Below are positions 23,804 through 30,887 of a stretch of 64,000 nt of DNA, one piece after another (position 1 is the stretch's first letter; each line of letters starts with the position of its first letter). Under the pieces are notes generated by a model. It saw only the letters and a program-made list of their open reading frames with translations. It was not told the DNA's origin and ran no database searches. The position numbers and the translations under genes were made by a program. The stretch is from a virus. Location: the IMG/VR virus record IMGVR_UViG_3300043219_000566, positions 1-64,000 of that record; one strand, written 5' to 3'.

Positions 23804-24093
23804 CAGGACTCCTTCGGCAGCATGGCTGCCTGCCGACTCATCTCAGCTTGCTGCAGCACCGGGTCATACTCGTGATACTGCATCCAGGCGCTCAACACGC
23901 GCAAAACGTCCCCGGTAGCGATCTTGCAGACACTCGGCGGCGCGCGATCAACCGCCGAATTCACGTTTGCCAACGGCCGCTCAACCCCCGTAGTTACAAC
24001 ATACACGTTGCCGTCAGACGAGATGATGTCGATAACTTGGGCGCACGACACGCGGTGCGTATCGCCGTTAGCCGTATCGAATTGCAGTAACAT
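23803..24093 (-). CDS. Hypothetical protein (96 aa)
   Basis: Starts MLLQFDTANGDTHRVSCAQV, beta-rich with VIDIISSDGNVYVVTTG, then a helical C terminus (LSAWMQYHEYDPVLQQAEMS). The ATG at 24093 follows AGGAGG. No family is recognised. Confidence 0.6.
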   Translation of the reverse strand: MLLQFDTANGDTHRVSCAQVIDIISSDGNVYVVTTGVERPLANVNSAVDRAPPSVCKIATGDVLRVLSAWMQYHEYDPVLQQAEMSRQAAMLPKES

Positions 24094-24123
24094 CGTAGTT
24101 CCTCCTGTTGGACTTGCTCCGTC

Positions 24124-24576
24124 TCAATTATGCGCCTGTATTTCCCGCCAGGCGCGAATGAGCAACGTAGTAGTCGTGGGAATCAGCCGGTCGCAACGCA
24201 CGAAGAACCGATCGCGCAATACTGCGTTAAGCCCCGAAGTCATCACGTAGCCGCAGTGCCCGAATTCCTGCGTGAACCGGCCAGACACCTCGTAGTAGAT
24301 CACGGAATGCTGAACGCGTGGCGTCGGGCCGGTGTACCCGACCTCGACGAAGTAACCGTGCAGGGGCACAGACAGAGAACGGTGCGTGGGCGGACCGATG
24401 ATCTCAACCGGGCCGTACGCGTGCTTGAACACCGCCCGCTCGCCGAGCTGGAACCGAACGGCCGAGGGCACCCCACCTGGGGGCACCAAGAAACCGTCCA
24501 GCCCATTTATATGATTGCTGACGATCAGCTCCGGAGCGCGGTTGCTGTCGCTAACGCATGCTGCCTGACGGGTCAC
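24124..24576 (-). CDS. SH3-like accessory protein, family B (150 aa)
   Basis: It contains FQLGERAVFKHAYGPVEIIG, YYEVSGRF and a C-terminal TTTTLLIRAWREIQ. The protein at 27789-28214 has the same order: FTRGERALFLPANVLVTIID, YYEVSGI and TTSTLLVRFWKEK. They are therefore paralogues of a distinct, longer branch of the GERA/GDRV SH3-like proteins. Function unknown. It overlaps the upstream gene by 4 bp. Confidence 0.6.
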   Translation of the reverse strand: MTRQAACVSDSNRAPELIVSNHINGLDGFLVPPGGVPSAVRFQLGERAVFKHAYGPVEIIGPPTHRSLSVPLHGYFVEVGYTGPTPRVQHSVIYYEVSGRFTQEFGHCGYVMTSGLNAVLRDRFFVRCDRLIPTTTTLLIRAWREIQAHN

Positions 24577-24887
24577 GAAGTATCCTCAGCAGAATTGTCA
24601 GCATCCCACGCCCCGCCAGACTCAGTAAGCCGAGAGAGTCTCCGCGCGCGAGAGCGCATCGCCTTCGTCGCCGCAACGTTGGGAGAACATCCCTCCGAGA
24701 TCAAGAACGCCGCCTCGGCGATCATGGCCGCCACCGTGGCAACGACGTACCCGCGGAGACACACCCGCGGAACGCCGCCGCTGGCGCTGATATAGCCGAC
24801 GTCGCCGCCGATCTCATCCGGACCGTACGATTCCTCTTTGTTCAAGTGCACCGTCAAAGTGCTCGCGTTGTCCCTAATAAGCCGCAT
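24573..24887 (-). CDS. Hypothetical protein (104 aa)
   Basis: Starts MRLIRDNASTLTVHLNKEES and has a hydrophobic helix (LRGYVVATVAAMIAEAAFLI) that could be a membrane segment, then a basic helix (AATKAMRSRARRLSRL) and an acidic end. Function unknown. Confidence 0.55.
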   Translation of the reverse strand: MRLIRDNASTLTVHLNKEESYGPDEIGGDVGYISASGGVPRVCLRGYVVATVAAMIAEAAFLISEGCSPNVAATKAMRSRARRLSRLTESGGAWDADNSAEDTS

Positions 24888-24926
24888 GTCGTGCTCCTTT
24901 TTGAAATGAAAGAGATGTGGACCTGC

Positions 24927-25115
24927 TCACACAGGGCTTGTTCTTGGCATGAGCGCGATCTCGCCCCAGAACTGCGCCGCCGTGATTCGAGCGGAGTTGG
25001 CAGCCAGCGTAGCAACCAGCTCGCCCATCGTGTCGCGCTGATGTTTCAGCAACCCCAGCGTGTCGCTGTCCATCCGAACCAGCTGGTAAACGGCATCGTC
25101 ACTAGAACGTGCCAT
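24927..25115 (-). CDS. PITAxEFWD-family paralogue 3 (62 aa)
   Basis: Third of three neighbouring paralogues. Its C-terminal part ARITAAQFWGEIALM corresponds to PITAKEFWDRV and PITAGEFWDQL in the two genes upstream. I chose the start at 25115 (MARSSDDAVYQ) because it gives the same overlap pattern (14 bp) and length as the siblings; an ATG at 25160 also exists. Function unknown. Confidence 0.5.
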   Translation of the reverse strand: MARSSDDAVYQLVRMDSDTLGLLKHQRDTMGELVATLAANSARITAAQFWGEIALMPRTSPV

Positions 25116-25332
25116 GTCGCAGCCAACGGATACCCCGGCGGCGTTCGTCTTCTTGCGCATCGCAACGCTCCGTAACCCTGTCCCAGAATTCCTTAGCCGT
25201 AATCGGCCCCTTGGCCATAATCAGCCCCCCAACAAAATCAGCCTTGTTGATCGCGGCCACGTTGCCGACGCACATGCCGATCTCCTCGTAGGCCAAGAAC
25301 CCACAATGGGTTTGTTCAGCGTGTTCGCTCAT
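25102..25332 (-). CDS. PITAxEFWD-family paralogue 2 (76 aa)
   Basis: Begins MSEHAEQTHCGFLAYEEIG and contains MAKGPITAKEFWDRVTERCD near the end, then a basic extension. The start at 25332 overlaps the upstream paralogue by 17 bp. Function unknown; the conserved motif probably forms the end of a small helical fold. Confidence 0.55.
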   Translation of the reverse strand: MSEHAEQTHCGFLAYEEIGMCVGNVAAINKADFVGGLIMAKGPITAKEFWDRVTERCDAQEDERRRGIRWLRHGTF

Positions 25333-25528
25333 CGATTCGCTTACACAGCTGGTCCCAGAACTCCCCGGCCGTAATCGGTCCGTAGAGCGCCGCATCATCC
25401 AAGATCGACCCGATGTCCACGTTGTACGTGTGCAGTGCCTTCACGTTCCGCATGAACTTGGGGGTCACGATCTTGCCGAACATGACTCTTGTCAGTGGTG
25501 CGCGAACGTACTCAAGGTGGTCAGCCAT
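25316..25528 (-). CDS. PITAxEFWD-family paralogue 1 (70 aa)
   Basis: I chose the ATG at 25528, which overlaps the upstream stop by 8 bp. An ATG at 25570 would extend it through palindrome copy 4. The product MADHLEYVRAPLTRVMFGKI ends with YGPITAGEFWDQLCKRIDER. The three-gene run indicates tandem duplication and divergence. Confidence 0.55.
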   Translation of the reverse strand: MADHLEYVRAPLTRVMFGKIVTPKFMRNVKALHTYNVDIGSILDDAALYGPITAGEFWDQLCKRIDERTR

Positions 25529-25805
25529 CGGCATCTCGTAGCGCGCTACGAATCTCGGCGTCCTCTTCAACCGCGCACGTCGGGCAAAGCCCCAGGTAGT
25601 TGGCGTGCGGCAGATCCGGAGTGTACTCGATGCCCTGCCACCCGGTGCTCAGCGCCTCGAAGATCGTCTCCACGTCCATCCCGGCGTCGCACATGGCGCA
25701 CGCCAGCGAGAAGGGTACGCCGAACTTGAACAGCACCCGCGGCGGCGGGTCATCCGCTGCTCGCGCTACCGCTTGCCGAGCTAGTTCGAGTATGTCCATG
25801 TCCAT
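25521..25805 (-). CDS. Hypothetical protein with CxxC (94 aa)
   Basis: Starts MDMDILELARQAVARAADDP, with CAMCDAG in the middle and LGLCPTCAVEEDAE near the end, so two CxxC pairs that could form one zinc site. The C terminus is acidic. It overlaps the upstream SH3-like gene by 56 bp and the paralogue downstream by 8 bp. Confidence 0.55.
   Translation of the reverse strand: MDMDILELARQAVARAADDPPPRVLFKFGVPFSLACAMCDAGMDVETIFEALSTGWQGIEYTPDLPHANYLGLCPTCAVEEDAEIRSALRDADG
25537..25550. repeat. Recurrent palindrome CGTAGCGCGCTACG (copy 4)
   Basis: Perfect 14-bp palindrome at the junction of two overlapping genes, within the 3' part of the CxxC gene and the leader of the first PITAxEFWD paralogue. 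In the longer frame of that paralogue it reads VARY. Confidence 0.7.
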
Positions 25806-26067
25806 GTAGACCTCGTCTCTTCATCCACCGCGCCCGGTGCCGGGGCGATAAGCTATGTGCGTAGGGTGCAAGCGAAAGGCACCTCTCGCGGACCAGCCGT
25901 GCTGGGTCCTTCGGGTACAATACCGAAACAACCCACCACCTGCGTTCCTGCCCATACGGGTTCAGTCGAATCAGCTTCACGCGGTAAACCGAGCGGCTAG
26001 CACGAGTTAGCGAATCGTTGAGATAAGCGGTGTCGCCTGCCTTGAAGGTGTATTCGCCAGCGGGCAC
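25750..26067 (-). CDS. Small SH3/KOW-like protein (105 aa)
   Basis: A GTG at 26067 with GGGAG six bases upstream gives MPAGEYTFKAGDTAYLNDSL, followed by RSVYRVKLIRLNPYG and RRWWVVSVLYPKD. FKAGDTAYL matches the FKPGDxV start of the tandem family. The C-terminal 25 residues are His/Ser/Gly-rich and may be low-complexity read-through. Function unknown. Confidence 0.55.
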   Translation of the reverse strand: MPAGEYTFKAGDTAYLNDSLTRASRSVYRVKLIRLNPYGQERRWWVVSVLYPKDPARLVRERCLSLAPYAHSLSPRHRARWMKRRGLHGHGHTRTSSASGSASSG

Positions 26068-26082
26068 GTGGTGCTCCCTCAA

Positions 26083-26300
26083 TCGCCGTTTCTGGCCCAG
26101 AAACGCGGGCTTTCATCCGGTACATCGTACCTCGCTACAAGCCTGCAGCGCTAGCCTGCGGGTCTATCGGCGGCTTTTTCTTAGCACTTGGCGATTTTCC
26201 CCGACCGGAAAATAAATCCCGGATTCAGGCCAGAAATGGGGGTGCGCGGATGCCTAGTAACAGGGTTCAGTTACTTCGGGCGGATTCCAGCCAGTCTCCA
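26083..26300. other. Noncoding spacer with inverted repeat
   Basis: About 220 bp without a supported ORF. A perfect inverted repeat GTTTCTGG-c-CCAGAAAC lies at 26088-26104, 20 bp upstream of the next gene's start, and could be an operator. A short agtaac/gttact dyad lies at 26256-26275. No tRNA cloverleaf could be built. Confidence 0.4.
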
Positions 26301-26945
26301 TTACGAGCTTGAGCTGCGAGTCCCCCCGTCCCGCGTACCGAGCCAGCGTTTCTCAGCGCCAGCAAACTGTAGATCAGACATCGCCATGGGGCTCCAACGG
26401 TACGTGGCTGCAATCTCGGCCGCGGCGCTGACGACCAGCCTGATGTACTCAATGCTCTCGCTGTACTTCTTGCTCGTCACTACCAAGGCCCGCAGATGGA
26501 CAGATCTGGCCTGCAAGATGCGCAAAGCAGCCGAAGTCACGAACACGGACTGGCCGCTGTCCAGAGACAGCTCACAGACGCGGTAGAGCGGTTTCCCGGG
26601 GCTGTACGGCTTCACGTAGACGTCTGAGCCCACCGAAGGCAGCAAATCGCCGTCAGCACGCCTTAGCCGCTTCCTACGGCCCTTCAGGCCGGTCGGTCCA
26701 GCCTTCAGGAACCGCTCGGAGAACCAGTCGCCCCTGAGCTTGGCTTCGCCCCAGTGATCCACCGGCCGCACCTGGTGATTGACGTGATACCAGACGTACG
26801 GGGGAGTGAGAATGGCTCTGACCACCATGACAACCCCGATGGTCTCCACGCTGGTGCCGAACGAGTCCTTGCAGGCCCGATGCGGCTTGATCATGACCTC
26901 GTCGCCGGGGAAGAACCGGTGCCGGGGATTGGTGATGTCAGGCAT
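26301..26945 (-). CDS. SH3-like protein, long member (214 aa)
   Basis: The ATG at 26945 follows GAGGAATC. The N terminus HRFFPGDEVMIKPHRACKDS matches the FxPGDxVxIK opening of the tandem SH3-like family, and SVGSDVYVKPYSPGKPLYRV may be a second copy of the same fold. A later helical part (VSAAAEIAATYRWSPMAMSD) has no match. It is the longest member of the cluster. Function unknown. Confidence 0.55.
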   Translation of the reverse strand: MPDITNPRHRFFPGDEVMIKPHRACKDSFGTSVETIGVVMVVRAILTPPYVWYHVNHQVRPVDHWGEAKLRGDWFSERFLKAGPTGLKGRRKRLRRADGDLLPSVGSDVYVKPYSPGKPLYRVCELSLDSGQSVFVTSAALRILQARSVHLRALVVTSKKYSESIEYIRLVVSAAAEIAATYRWSPMAMSDLQFAGAEKRWLGTRDGGTRSSSS

Positions 26946-27200
26946 GATTCCTCCTCGTTCTGTCCGTTATGCCAGTTGTGCCAGCACCCCTGTGACAACG
27001 GGGGGGTATTTCGCAAGACAAAACAGGCGGTTTTTCACGTAAGTCCTTTACCGACAACGACATAGATGTCTGACAGCGCCGGTTCGCCAATTCAGTCGCC
27101 ATTTCCAGCCTATGAAAGGGGGGTCATCGTAACGCGCTACAGCGCACCCGCTCTGGCGGGCTTAAAACGAAGAAAGTACTGCCGCGCGCGAGCAAGGACA
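26946..27200. other. Noncoding spacer before the SH3-like run
   Basis: About 255 bp without an ORF carrying a ribosome-binding site. It holds a small CCCGC/GCGGG hairpin near 27150-27165 (possible terminator of the tandem family transcript) and an imperfect copy (gtaacgcgctac, 27129-27140) of the recurrent palindrome. No clear -10/-35 pair is seen. Confidence 0.35.
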
Positions 27201-27500
27201 CTACGGCGCAGACCGGGACAAGTTGTAACGTGCCTGACGGCGACTCTGCGCCGCCGCCTCAAACGCGTCCACGATCTCCTGGCTTACGGTCTTCTGCATC
27301 TCGTCCTCGCGGAACCAGAAACGAAGGCTGCCGTCCACTTGCACGCAGTAACGCCTGCCGCGATCTCTGGTCAAACAGCTGAACACGTAGCCGAAGCACT
27401 CCACGATCGTAGGAGCAGCATTCCAGTCGCCCGAGAGACAACCACGCCGACAGCAACGAACGCGATCACCTATCTTGAACTTGCGCTGCTCGCCGAGCAT
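27201..27500 (-). CDS. Tandem SH3-like family, last member (99 aa)
   Basis: Starts MLGEQRKFKIGDRVRCCRRG with GGAG six bases upstream inside the preceding gene. It shows KFKIGDRV, YCVQVDG and EMQKTVSQEIVDAF, the core family pattern. In its QEIVDAF codons the GATG that starts the next gene in other members reads GACG, in keeping with its being the last of the chain. Confidence 0.6.
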   Translation of the reverse strand: MLGEQRKFKIGDRVRCCRRGCLSGDWNAAPTIVECFGYVFSCLTRDRGRRYCVQVDGSLRFWFREDEMQKTVSQEIVDAFEAAAQSRRQARYNLSRSAP

Positions 27501-27786
27501 CATCGTCTCCTTTCGGACAACCAGCGTTGAACCAGTCGCACAGCACCTTGGAGGCGCTGTAGGAGCGCAAGCGCGACTTGTGCATAGGCACCCAGCACCG
27601 CCTGACGAACGCGCTGCTGCAATTCACGATAGAGACCAGAGCTTTCTTCTGATCGAGCCACTCGATCTTGCAGGTCAGCCACACGTCGGAAGTCTGGTTG
27701 GAGCGGCACTGTACAATGTCGCCAGTGCGCATCAGCAACTCCCGCTCATCCGACCGCGGCAACGTCAGCTGCTGTATCGGCATCAT
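27466..27786 (-). CDS. Tandem SH3-like family, divergent member (106 aa)
   Basis: The ATG at 27786 follows GGAGG. MRTGDIVQCRSNQTSDVWLT is the SH3-like opening. The C-terminal KGDDDARRAAQVQDR codons contain the ribosome-binding site and ATG of the next gene, as in the rest of the chain, although the QEI motif itself is lost. Confidence 0.55.
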   Translation of the reverse strand: MMPIQQLTLPRSDERELLMRTGDIVQCRSNQTSDVWLTCKIEWLDQKKALVSIVNCSSAFVRRCWVPMHKSRLRSYSASKVLCDWFNAGCPKGDDDARRAAQVQDR

Positions 27787-27788
27787 CG

Positions 27789-28214
27789 TCACCTCCTCGC
27801 AAGCAGCGGCGCACCACGCTTGCATCGCTTCTCCTTCCAGAACCGTACCAGCAACGTGGACGTAGTGGGTTTCAACGCATTGGGCCACACGAACTTCCGC
27901 GGCTGGGTAGCAGCTTCAGGGTGCATCGCCACGATTTTGGTGGAGAAGTACTCCATCTGCGGAACAACGTCGTCAGAAATCCCGGACACCTCGTAGTAAG
28001 CCGACGTCTGTCCGTGCAGCTTGAACGGGCCATCAATGATCGTCACCAGCACGTTCGCCGGAAGGAACAACGCGCGCTCGCCGCGAGTGAACCGATCTTT
28101 CTTCGGCAACGTCTGCAGATCGAGCCGCTCGTTTCTCGCAGGCCCGGTCTCGGACTCGATCAGAACTGGTTGCAGAAATATGATCGGCATGCGTCTGGTT
28201 TGCCCTCCAGGCAT
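27789..28214 (-). CDS. SH3-like accessory protein, family B (141 aa)
   Basis: Paralogue of the gene at 24124: FTRGERALFLPANVLVTIID, YYEVSGI, TTSTLLVRFWKEK. Its ATG at 28214 lies in the QEIADAW codons (AGGAG, seven bases, ATGCCTGG) of the upstream gene, so it has been inserted into, or evolved within, the tandem chain. Function unknown. Confidence 0.6.
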   Translation of the reverse strand: MPGGQTRRMPIIFLQPVLIESETGPARNERLDLQTLPKKDRFTRGERALFLPANVLVTIIDGPFKLHGQTSAYYEVSGISDDVVPQMEYFSTKIVAMHPEAATQPRKFVWPNALKPTTSTLLVRFWKEKRCKRGAPLLARR

Positions 28215-28425
28215 CAGCTATCTCCTGTGTAGTAGTTTTCTCCATTTCGTTCTCGGTGAACCACACTCGTTGAGAGCCGCCGTCTATCTGCACGACATAC
28301 CGGTGGTCGGTGAGGGTGCGAGTCGAGATATCAACCACGTGGCCGTAGTAGCGCTCGGGCAAGCATAGGCACGGGTAGCACAAAACGCGATCACCCACCT
28401 TGAACTTGGGCTGCACGCCAAGCAT
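28033..28425 (-). CDS. Tandem SH3-like family member with a long overlap (130 aa)
   Basis: Starts MLGVQPKFKVGDRVLCYPCL, continues VVQIDGGSQRVWFTENEMEK and TTTQEIADAWRANQ. Siblings stop about 10-20 codons after QEI; this one stays open for some 60 more codons across the start of the next gene. The tail may therefore be fortuitous. The start at 28425 is in the QEVVDAW codons of the upstream sibling. Confidence 0.6.
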   Translation of the reverse strand: MLGVQPKFKVGDRVLCYPCLCLPERYYGHVVDISTRTLTDHRYVVQIDGGSQRVWFTENEMEKTTTQEIADAWRANQTHADHISATSSDRVRDRACEKRAARSADVAEERSVHSRRARVVPSGERAGDDH

Positions 28426-28663
28426 CGACGACCTCCTGTCCAGCGGTCTTCTGCAACTCTTCTTCTCCGAACCTGTAACGACCGCCGCCGTCCAGCTGCA
28501 CGAAGTAGCGAGAAGCACCCCAGTTCCGGCGTAAGCTGACTACGTAACCGTAGCGATGCGGAACAGCAGCAAAAGCAAGGTTCCCGTGCTCCCGGCTCAT
28601 GAGAAAATACGTGCAGCACATAACCCGGTCACCCACCTTGAACTTGGGCAGCTCTCCAGGCAT
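28391..28663 (-). CDS. Tandem SH3-like family member (90 aa)
   Basis: Starts MPGELPKFKVGDRVMCCTYF; strands YGYVVSL and RYFVQLDGGGRYRFGEEELQ follow, ending TAGQEVVDAWRAAQVQ. The start codon overlaps the QEIADAW codons of the preceding gene by 35 bp. Predicted small SH3-like barrel; function unknown. Confidence 0.65.
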   Translation of the reverse strand: MPGELPKFKVGDRVMCCTYFLMSREHGNLAFAAVPHRYGYVVSLRRNWGASRYFVQLDGGGRYRFGEEELQKTAGQEVVDAWRAAQVQGG

Positions 28664-28874
28664 CGGCGATCTCCTGTCCAACGGTTTTTTGCAGCTCGCG
28701 CTCGACAAACGCGCAGCAACCCCGGCCGTCTATCTGCACGTGGTAGATGAGCCTACCAGCGTATTCACAAATCCAGCTCACGTAACCGGTGCCCCAGGCG
28801 CGAATAGACAACCTGCGATGTGAGTCGCAAAAAACGCGGTCACCGATCTCGAACTTGGTCTGCATGCCAGGCAT
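28629..28874 (-). CDS. Tandem SH3-like family member (81 aa)
   Basis: Starts MPGMQTKFEIGDRVFCDSHR; WICEYAG and IYHVQIDGRGCCAFVEREL follow, ending TVGQEIADAWRAAQVQ. Same overlap with both neighbours (about 35 bp). Function unknown. Confidence 0.65.
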   Translation of the reverse strand: MPGMQTKFEIGDRVFCDSHRRLSIRAWGTGYVSWICEYAGRLIYHVQIDGRGCCAFVERELQKTVGQEIADAWRAAQVQGG

Positions 28875-29094
28875 CGACGACCTCCTGCCCTACGGTTTTT
28901 TCCAACTCGCCCTCAAAGAACGGGCGGTGAGTAGCATTGCTCAAGTCCACGTAGTAAATACATGGGTTGTTCTCGTGCACTGAAACCATACGCACGCAAC
29001 CGCAGCCCCATGGCCGCGAAATCCGACCTGTCCGATCGCGCTCGTCGCAACGAACGCGATCACCTTTCTTGAACTTGGGCGGCTCTCCAGGCAT
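28840..29094 (-). CDS. Tandem SH3-like family member (84 aa)
   Basis: Starts MPGEPPKFKKGDRVRCDERD; GCGCVRMVSVHE and YYVDLSNATHRPFFEGELEK follow, ending TVGQEVVDAWHADQ. Coupled to both neighbours by the nested start arrangement. Function unknown. Confidence 0.65.
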   Translation of the reverse strand: MPGEPPKFKKGDRVRCDERDRTGRISRPWGCGCVRMVSVHENNPCIYYVDLSNATHRPFFEGELEKTVGQEVVDAWHADQVRDR

Positions 29095-29299
29095 CGACGA
29101 TCTCCTGACTCGTGGTGAGCTGTAACTCGTACTCGTACACCCGGTATAACTCGCCGCCATCTGCACAAACTACGTAATCCTGGGGAAACGTGCATTCGCA
29201 CACGCGTCCGAAGCTCACACTCGTAGGACGTAGGTTTGGAAAAGCGGTATCGACGATAAAACGAACGCGATCACCCACCCTGAATCGCTTTCCAGGCAT
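29060..29299 (-). CDS. Tandem SH3-like family member (79 aa)
   Basis: Starts MPGKRFRVGDRVRFIVDTAF; VSFGRVCECTF and YVVCADGGELYRVYEYELQL follow, ending TTSQEIVDAWRAAQ. Nested start in the upstream QEISDAW codons. Function unknown. Confidence 0.65.
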   Translation of the reverse strand: MPGKRFRVGDRVRFIVDTAFPNLRPTSVSFGRVCECTFPQDYVVCADGGELYRVYEYELQLTTSQEIVDAWRAAQVQER

Positions 29300-29537
29300 C
29301 ACTAATCTCCTGAGACACTGCGATCTCTACGTGCTCCTTCTTGATTAGTATCGGATGACGCGTGCCGTTGAGCCGCACCTCGCAAATCGAGTTCATAAAC
29401 TCGGCAGATTGCCCAGAAAACGCGCGCCCGTCGCCGATCTCGGTAACCAGCCCGAACGCGGGCGCACCGAGCTGTCGGTAGCACAGGACCCGGTCACCGA
29501 TCTTGAGCGTCGGGAACTTGAGTATCTCGCCAGGCAT
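29271..29537 (-). CDS. Tandem SH3-like family member (88 aa)
   Basis: Starts MPGEILKFPTLKIGDRVLCY; GLVTEIGDGRAF and CEVRLNGTRHPILIKKEHVE follow, ending AVSQEISDAWKAIQ. Nested start in the upstream QEIVDAW codons. Function unknown. Confidence 0.65.
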   Translation of the reverse strand: MPGEILKFPTLKIGDRVLCYRQLGAPAFGLVTEIGDGRAFSGQSAEFMNSICEVRLNGTRHPILIKKEHVEIAVSQEISDAWKAIQGG

Positions 29538-29820
29538 CGACAATCTCCTGCGTCGCTGTCTTCTCCATCAGCTCCTCCGGGATCATGGCACCTGTGCCGC
29601 CGTTGCGGTAACGCACCATGTAGAAACCGCGCAACTCAGCAGACTTCGCTGGTGGGCTGCGCTCGCCCCGCGGATCGAGCGTAACGGCTGAGAAGCTGAT
29701 TACTATTTCGTTCTTAACCGTAGCAAAACCAGCACGATGAATCCCCCTGGTCGATTTCACCAAGACCTGATCACCGGGCTTAAAAGCGTGCTCGCCGGGC
29801 TTGAAGGTCGGGGAAAGCAT
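29494..29820 (-). CDS. Tandem SH3-like family member (108 aa)
   Basis: Starts MLSPTFKPGEHAFKPGDQVL, in which FKPGE/D appears twice, suggesting slippage at the 5' end. YMVRYRNGGTGAMIPEELME and TATQEIVDAWRDTQ follow. Longer central loop than siblings. Function unknown. Confidence 0.65.
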   Translation of the reverse strand: MLSPTFKPGEHAFKPGDQVLVKSTRGIHRAGFATVKNEIVISFSAVTLDPRGERSPPAKSAELRGFYMVRYRNGGTGAMIPEELMEKTATQEIVDAWRDTQVPDAQDR

Positions 29821-30016
29821 CGATGATCTCCTGTGCCGCCGTTTTGCGCGCCCAGCACTTGCCATGCGTGCTGGGCCTCGAACAGCGGTCGAACTTGATG
29901 TCGATACAGCCGGGTACCATCGCCAACAGCACTCGGCCAAGCATCCAACGCGGCCGCGCGACGGAACCTACGTTCAAAGCAACGCGGTCACCGGGCTTGA
30001 AGATCGGAGAAGGCAT
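29780..30016 (-). CDS. Tandem SH3-like family member (78 aa)
   Basis: Starts MPSPIFKPGDRVALNVGSVA; LGRVLLAMVPGCIDIKFDRC follows, ending TAAQEIIDAFPDLQ. The QEIIDAF codons hold AGGAG, seven bases and ATGCTT, the start of the next gene. Function unknown. Confidence 0.65.
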   Translation of the reverse strand: MPSPIFKPGDRVALNVGSVARPRWMLGRVLLAMVPGCIDIKFDRCSRPSTHGKCWARKTAAQEIIDAFPDLQARRARF

Positions 30017-30269
30017 CGATGATCTCCTGTGTCGCTGTCTTGCACACCCGCGCCGGATGAACCGCGGTGGAGCTGCTGTAACCGTTAAATACAACGTCAA
30101 CAAGCTCTGGGTGCGCTTTGAGTTCCTGAACCTGGAAATCGAAAGGAGGAGTCGGCGGAGGCAGACAAGTCGCCGGGGCGCACACTCTCCCGAAAAACAG
30201 CCACGGGGTGTTGCCGGAGCCCAGGTTCACCTGCACACAGTCACCGATTTTTAAGGTCGGGGAAGGCAT
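29988..30269 (-). CDS. Tandem SH3-like family member with Pro-rich loop (93 aa)
   Basis: Starts MPSPTLKIGDCVQVNLGSGN; a Pro-rich insertion (CLPPPTPPFDFQVQEL) breaks the barrel pattern before VVFNGYSSSTAVHPARV. Ends TATQEIIDAFSDLQ with the nested start of the next gene. Function unknown. Confidence 0.65.
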   Translation of the reverse strand: MPSPTLKIGDCVQVNLGSGNTPWLFFGRVCAPATCLPPPTPPFDFQVQELKAHPELVDVVFNGYSSSTAVHPARVCKTATQEIIDAFSDLQAR

Positions 30270-30462
30270 CGATGATCTCCTGAGTCGCCGTTAGTTGTAC
30301 ATCGTGCTTGAAATGGAGACCGTGCCAGTTCTCCCCGTCGAACCGCACCAGCGCGCCCCACCCGTGTTCAAGCCCGGCTACATAGCCAAGCCGCCGTCTG
30401 TCCGGACGACGCGAAACGTAAACGATAACGCGGTCACCGATTTTTAAGGTCGAGGAAGGCAT
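30241..30462 (-). CDS. Tandem SH3-like family member (73 aa)
   Basis: Starts MPSSTLKIGDRVIVYVSRRP; LGYVAGLEHGWGALVRFDGE follows, ending TATQEIIDAFPDLKNR. Compact example of the family and a good reference for its core. Function unknown. Confidence 0.65.
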   Translation of the reverse strand: MPSSTLKIGDRVIVYVSRRPDRRRLGYVAGLEHGWGALVRFDGENWHGLHFKHDVQLTATQEIIDAFPDLKNR

Positions 30463-30664
30463 CGATGATCTCCTGCGTAGCTGTCAGAAAAACGTACTCG
30501 GCATGGACGAGAATCTCCTTTCCGTCGTTCAATCGCACGCGGACACTGTAGCAGCCACCGCGGATAATGCGCCCAAGGCCGCGCTGGCTGCCGTCCCAGC
30601 GCACACATACGACGTGATCACCCTCCTCGAACACCTTGAACGCTCTGTTCGTTCTTAAAAGCAT
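30434..30664 (-). CDS. Tandem SH3-like family member (76 aa)
   Basis: Starts MLLRTNRAFKVFEEGDHVVC; GRIIRGGCYSVRVRLNDGKE follows, ending TATQEIIDAFLDLKNR. Nested start in the upstream QEIINAF codons. Function unknown. Confidence 0.65.
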   Translation of the reverse strand: MLLRTNRAFKVFEEGDHVVCVRWDGSQRGLGRIIRGGCYSVRVRLNDGKEILVHAEYVFLTATQEIIDAFLDLKNR

Positions 30665-30887
30665 TGATGATCTCCTGCGACGTCGTGCGCCACATCCAGT
30701 CCGCGAACACCCGGGGCGTTGCCACCGTCTTGCCCTTGATCACGCGCACGTCGTACATCGGCACGCGCTGGTTGTTCATGGAGGGGTCGCGAACTGTCCC
30801 GGCATACTTGATAACAGTGCCGATAAGCGCGTCGCCGAACAGCTGGATGAGCACGCGCTCACCGGGCTTGAACTTATCGAAGACCAT
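30618..30887 (-). CDS. Tandem SH3-like family, first canonical member (89 aa)
   Basis: Starts MVFDKFKPGERVLIQLFGDA; IGTVIKYAG and YDVRVIKGKTVATPRVFADW follow, ending TTSQEIINAF. Its start shares an A with the stop of the upstream gene (TGATG). It opens the chain of nested starts. Function unknown. Confidence 0.65.
   Translation of the reverse strand: MVFDKFKPGERVLIQLFGDALIGTVIKYAGTVRDPSMNNQRVPMYDVRVIKGKTVATPRVFADWMWRTTSQEIINAFKNEQSVQGVRGG

Noticed and set aside
26083-26300. tRNA gene in the spacer
   Set aside because: A gggttcagttac stretch recalled a T-arm, but no matching acceptor, D or anticodon stems could be built on either strand.
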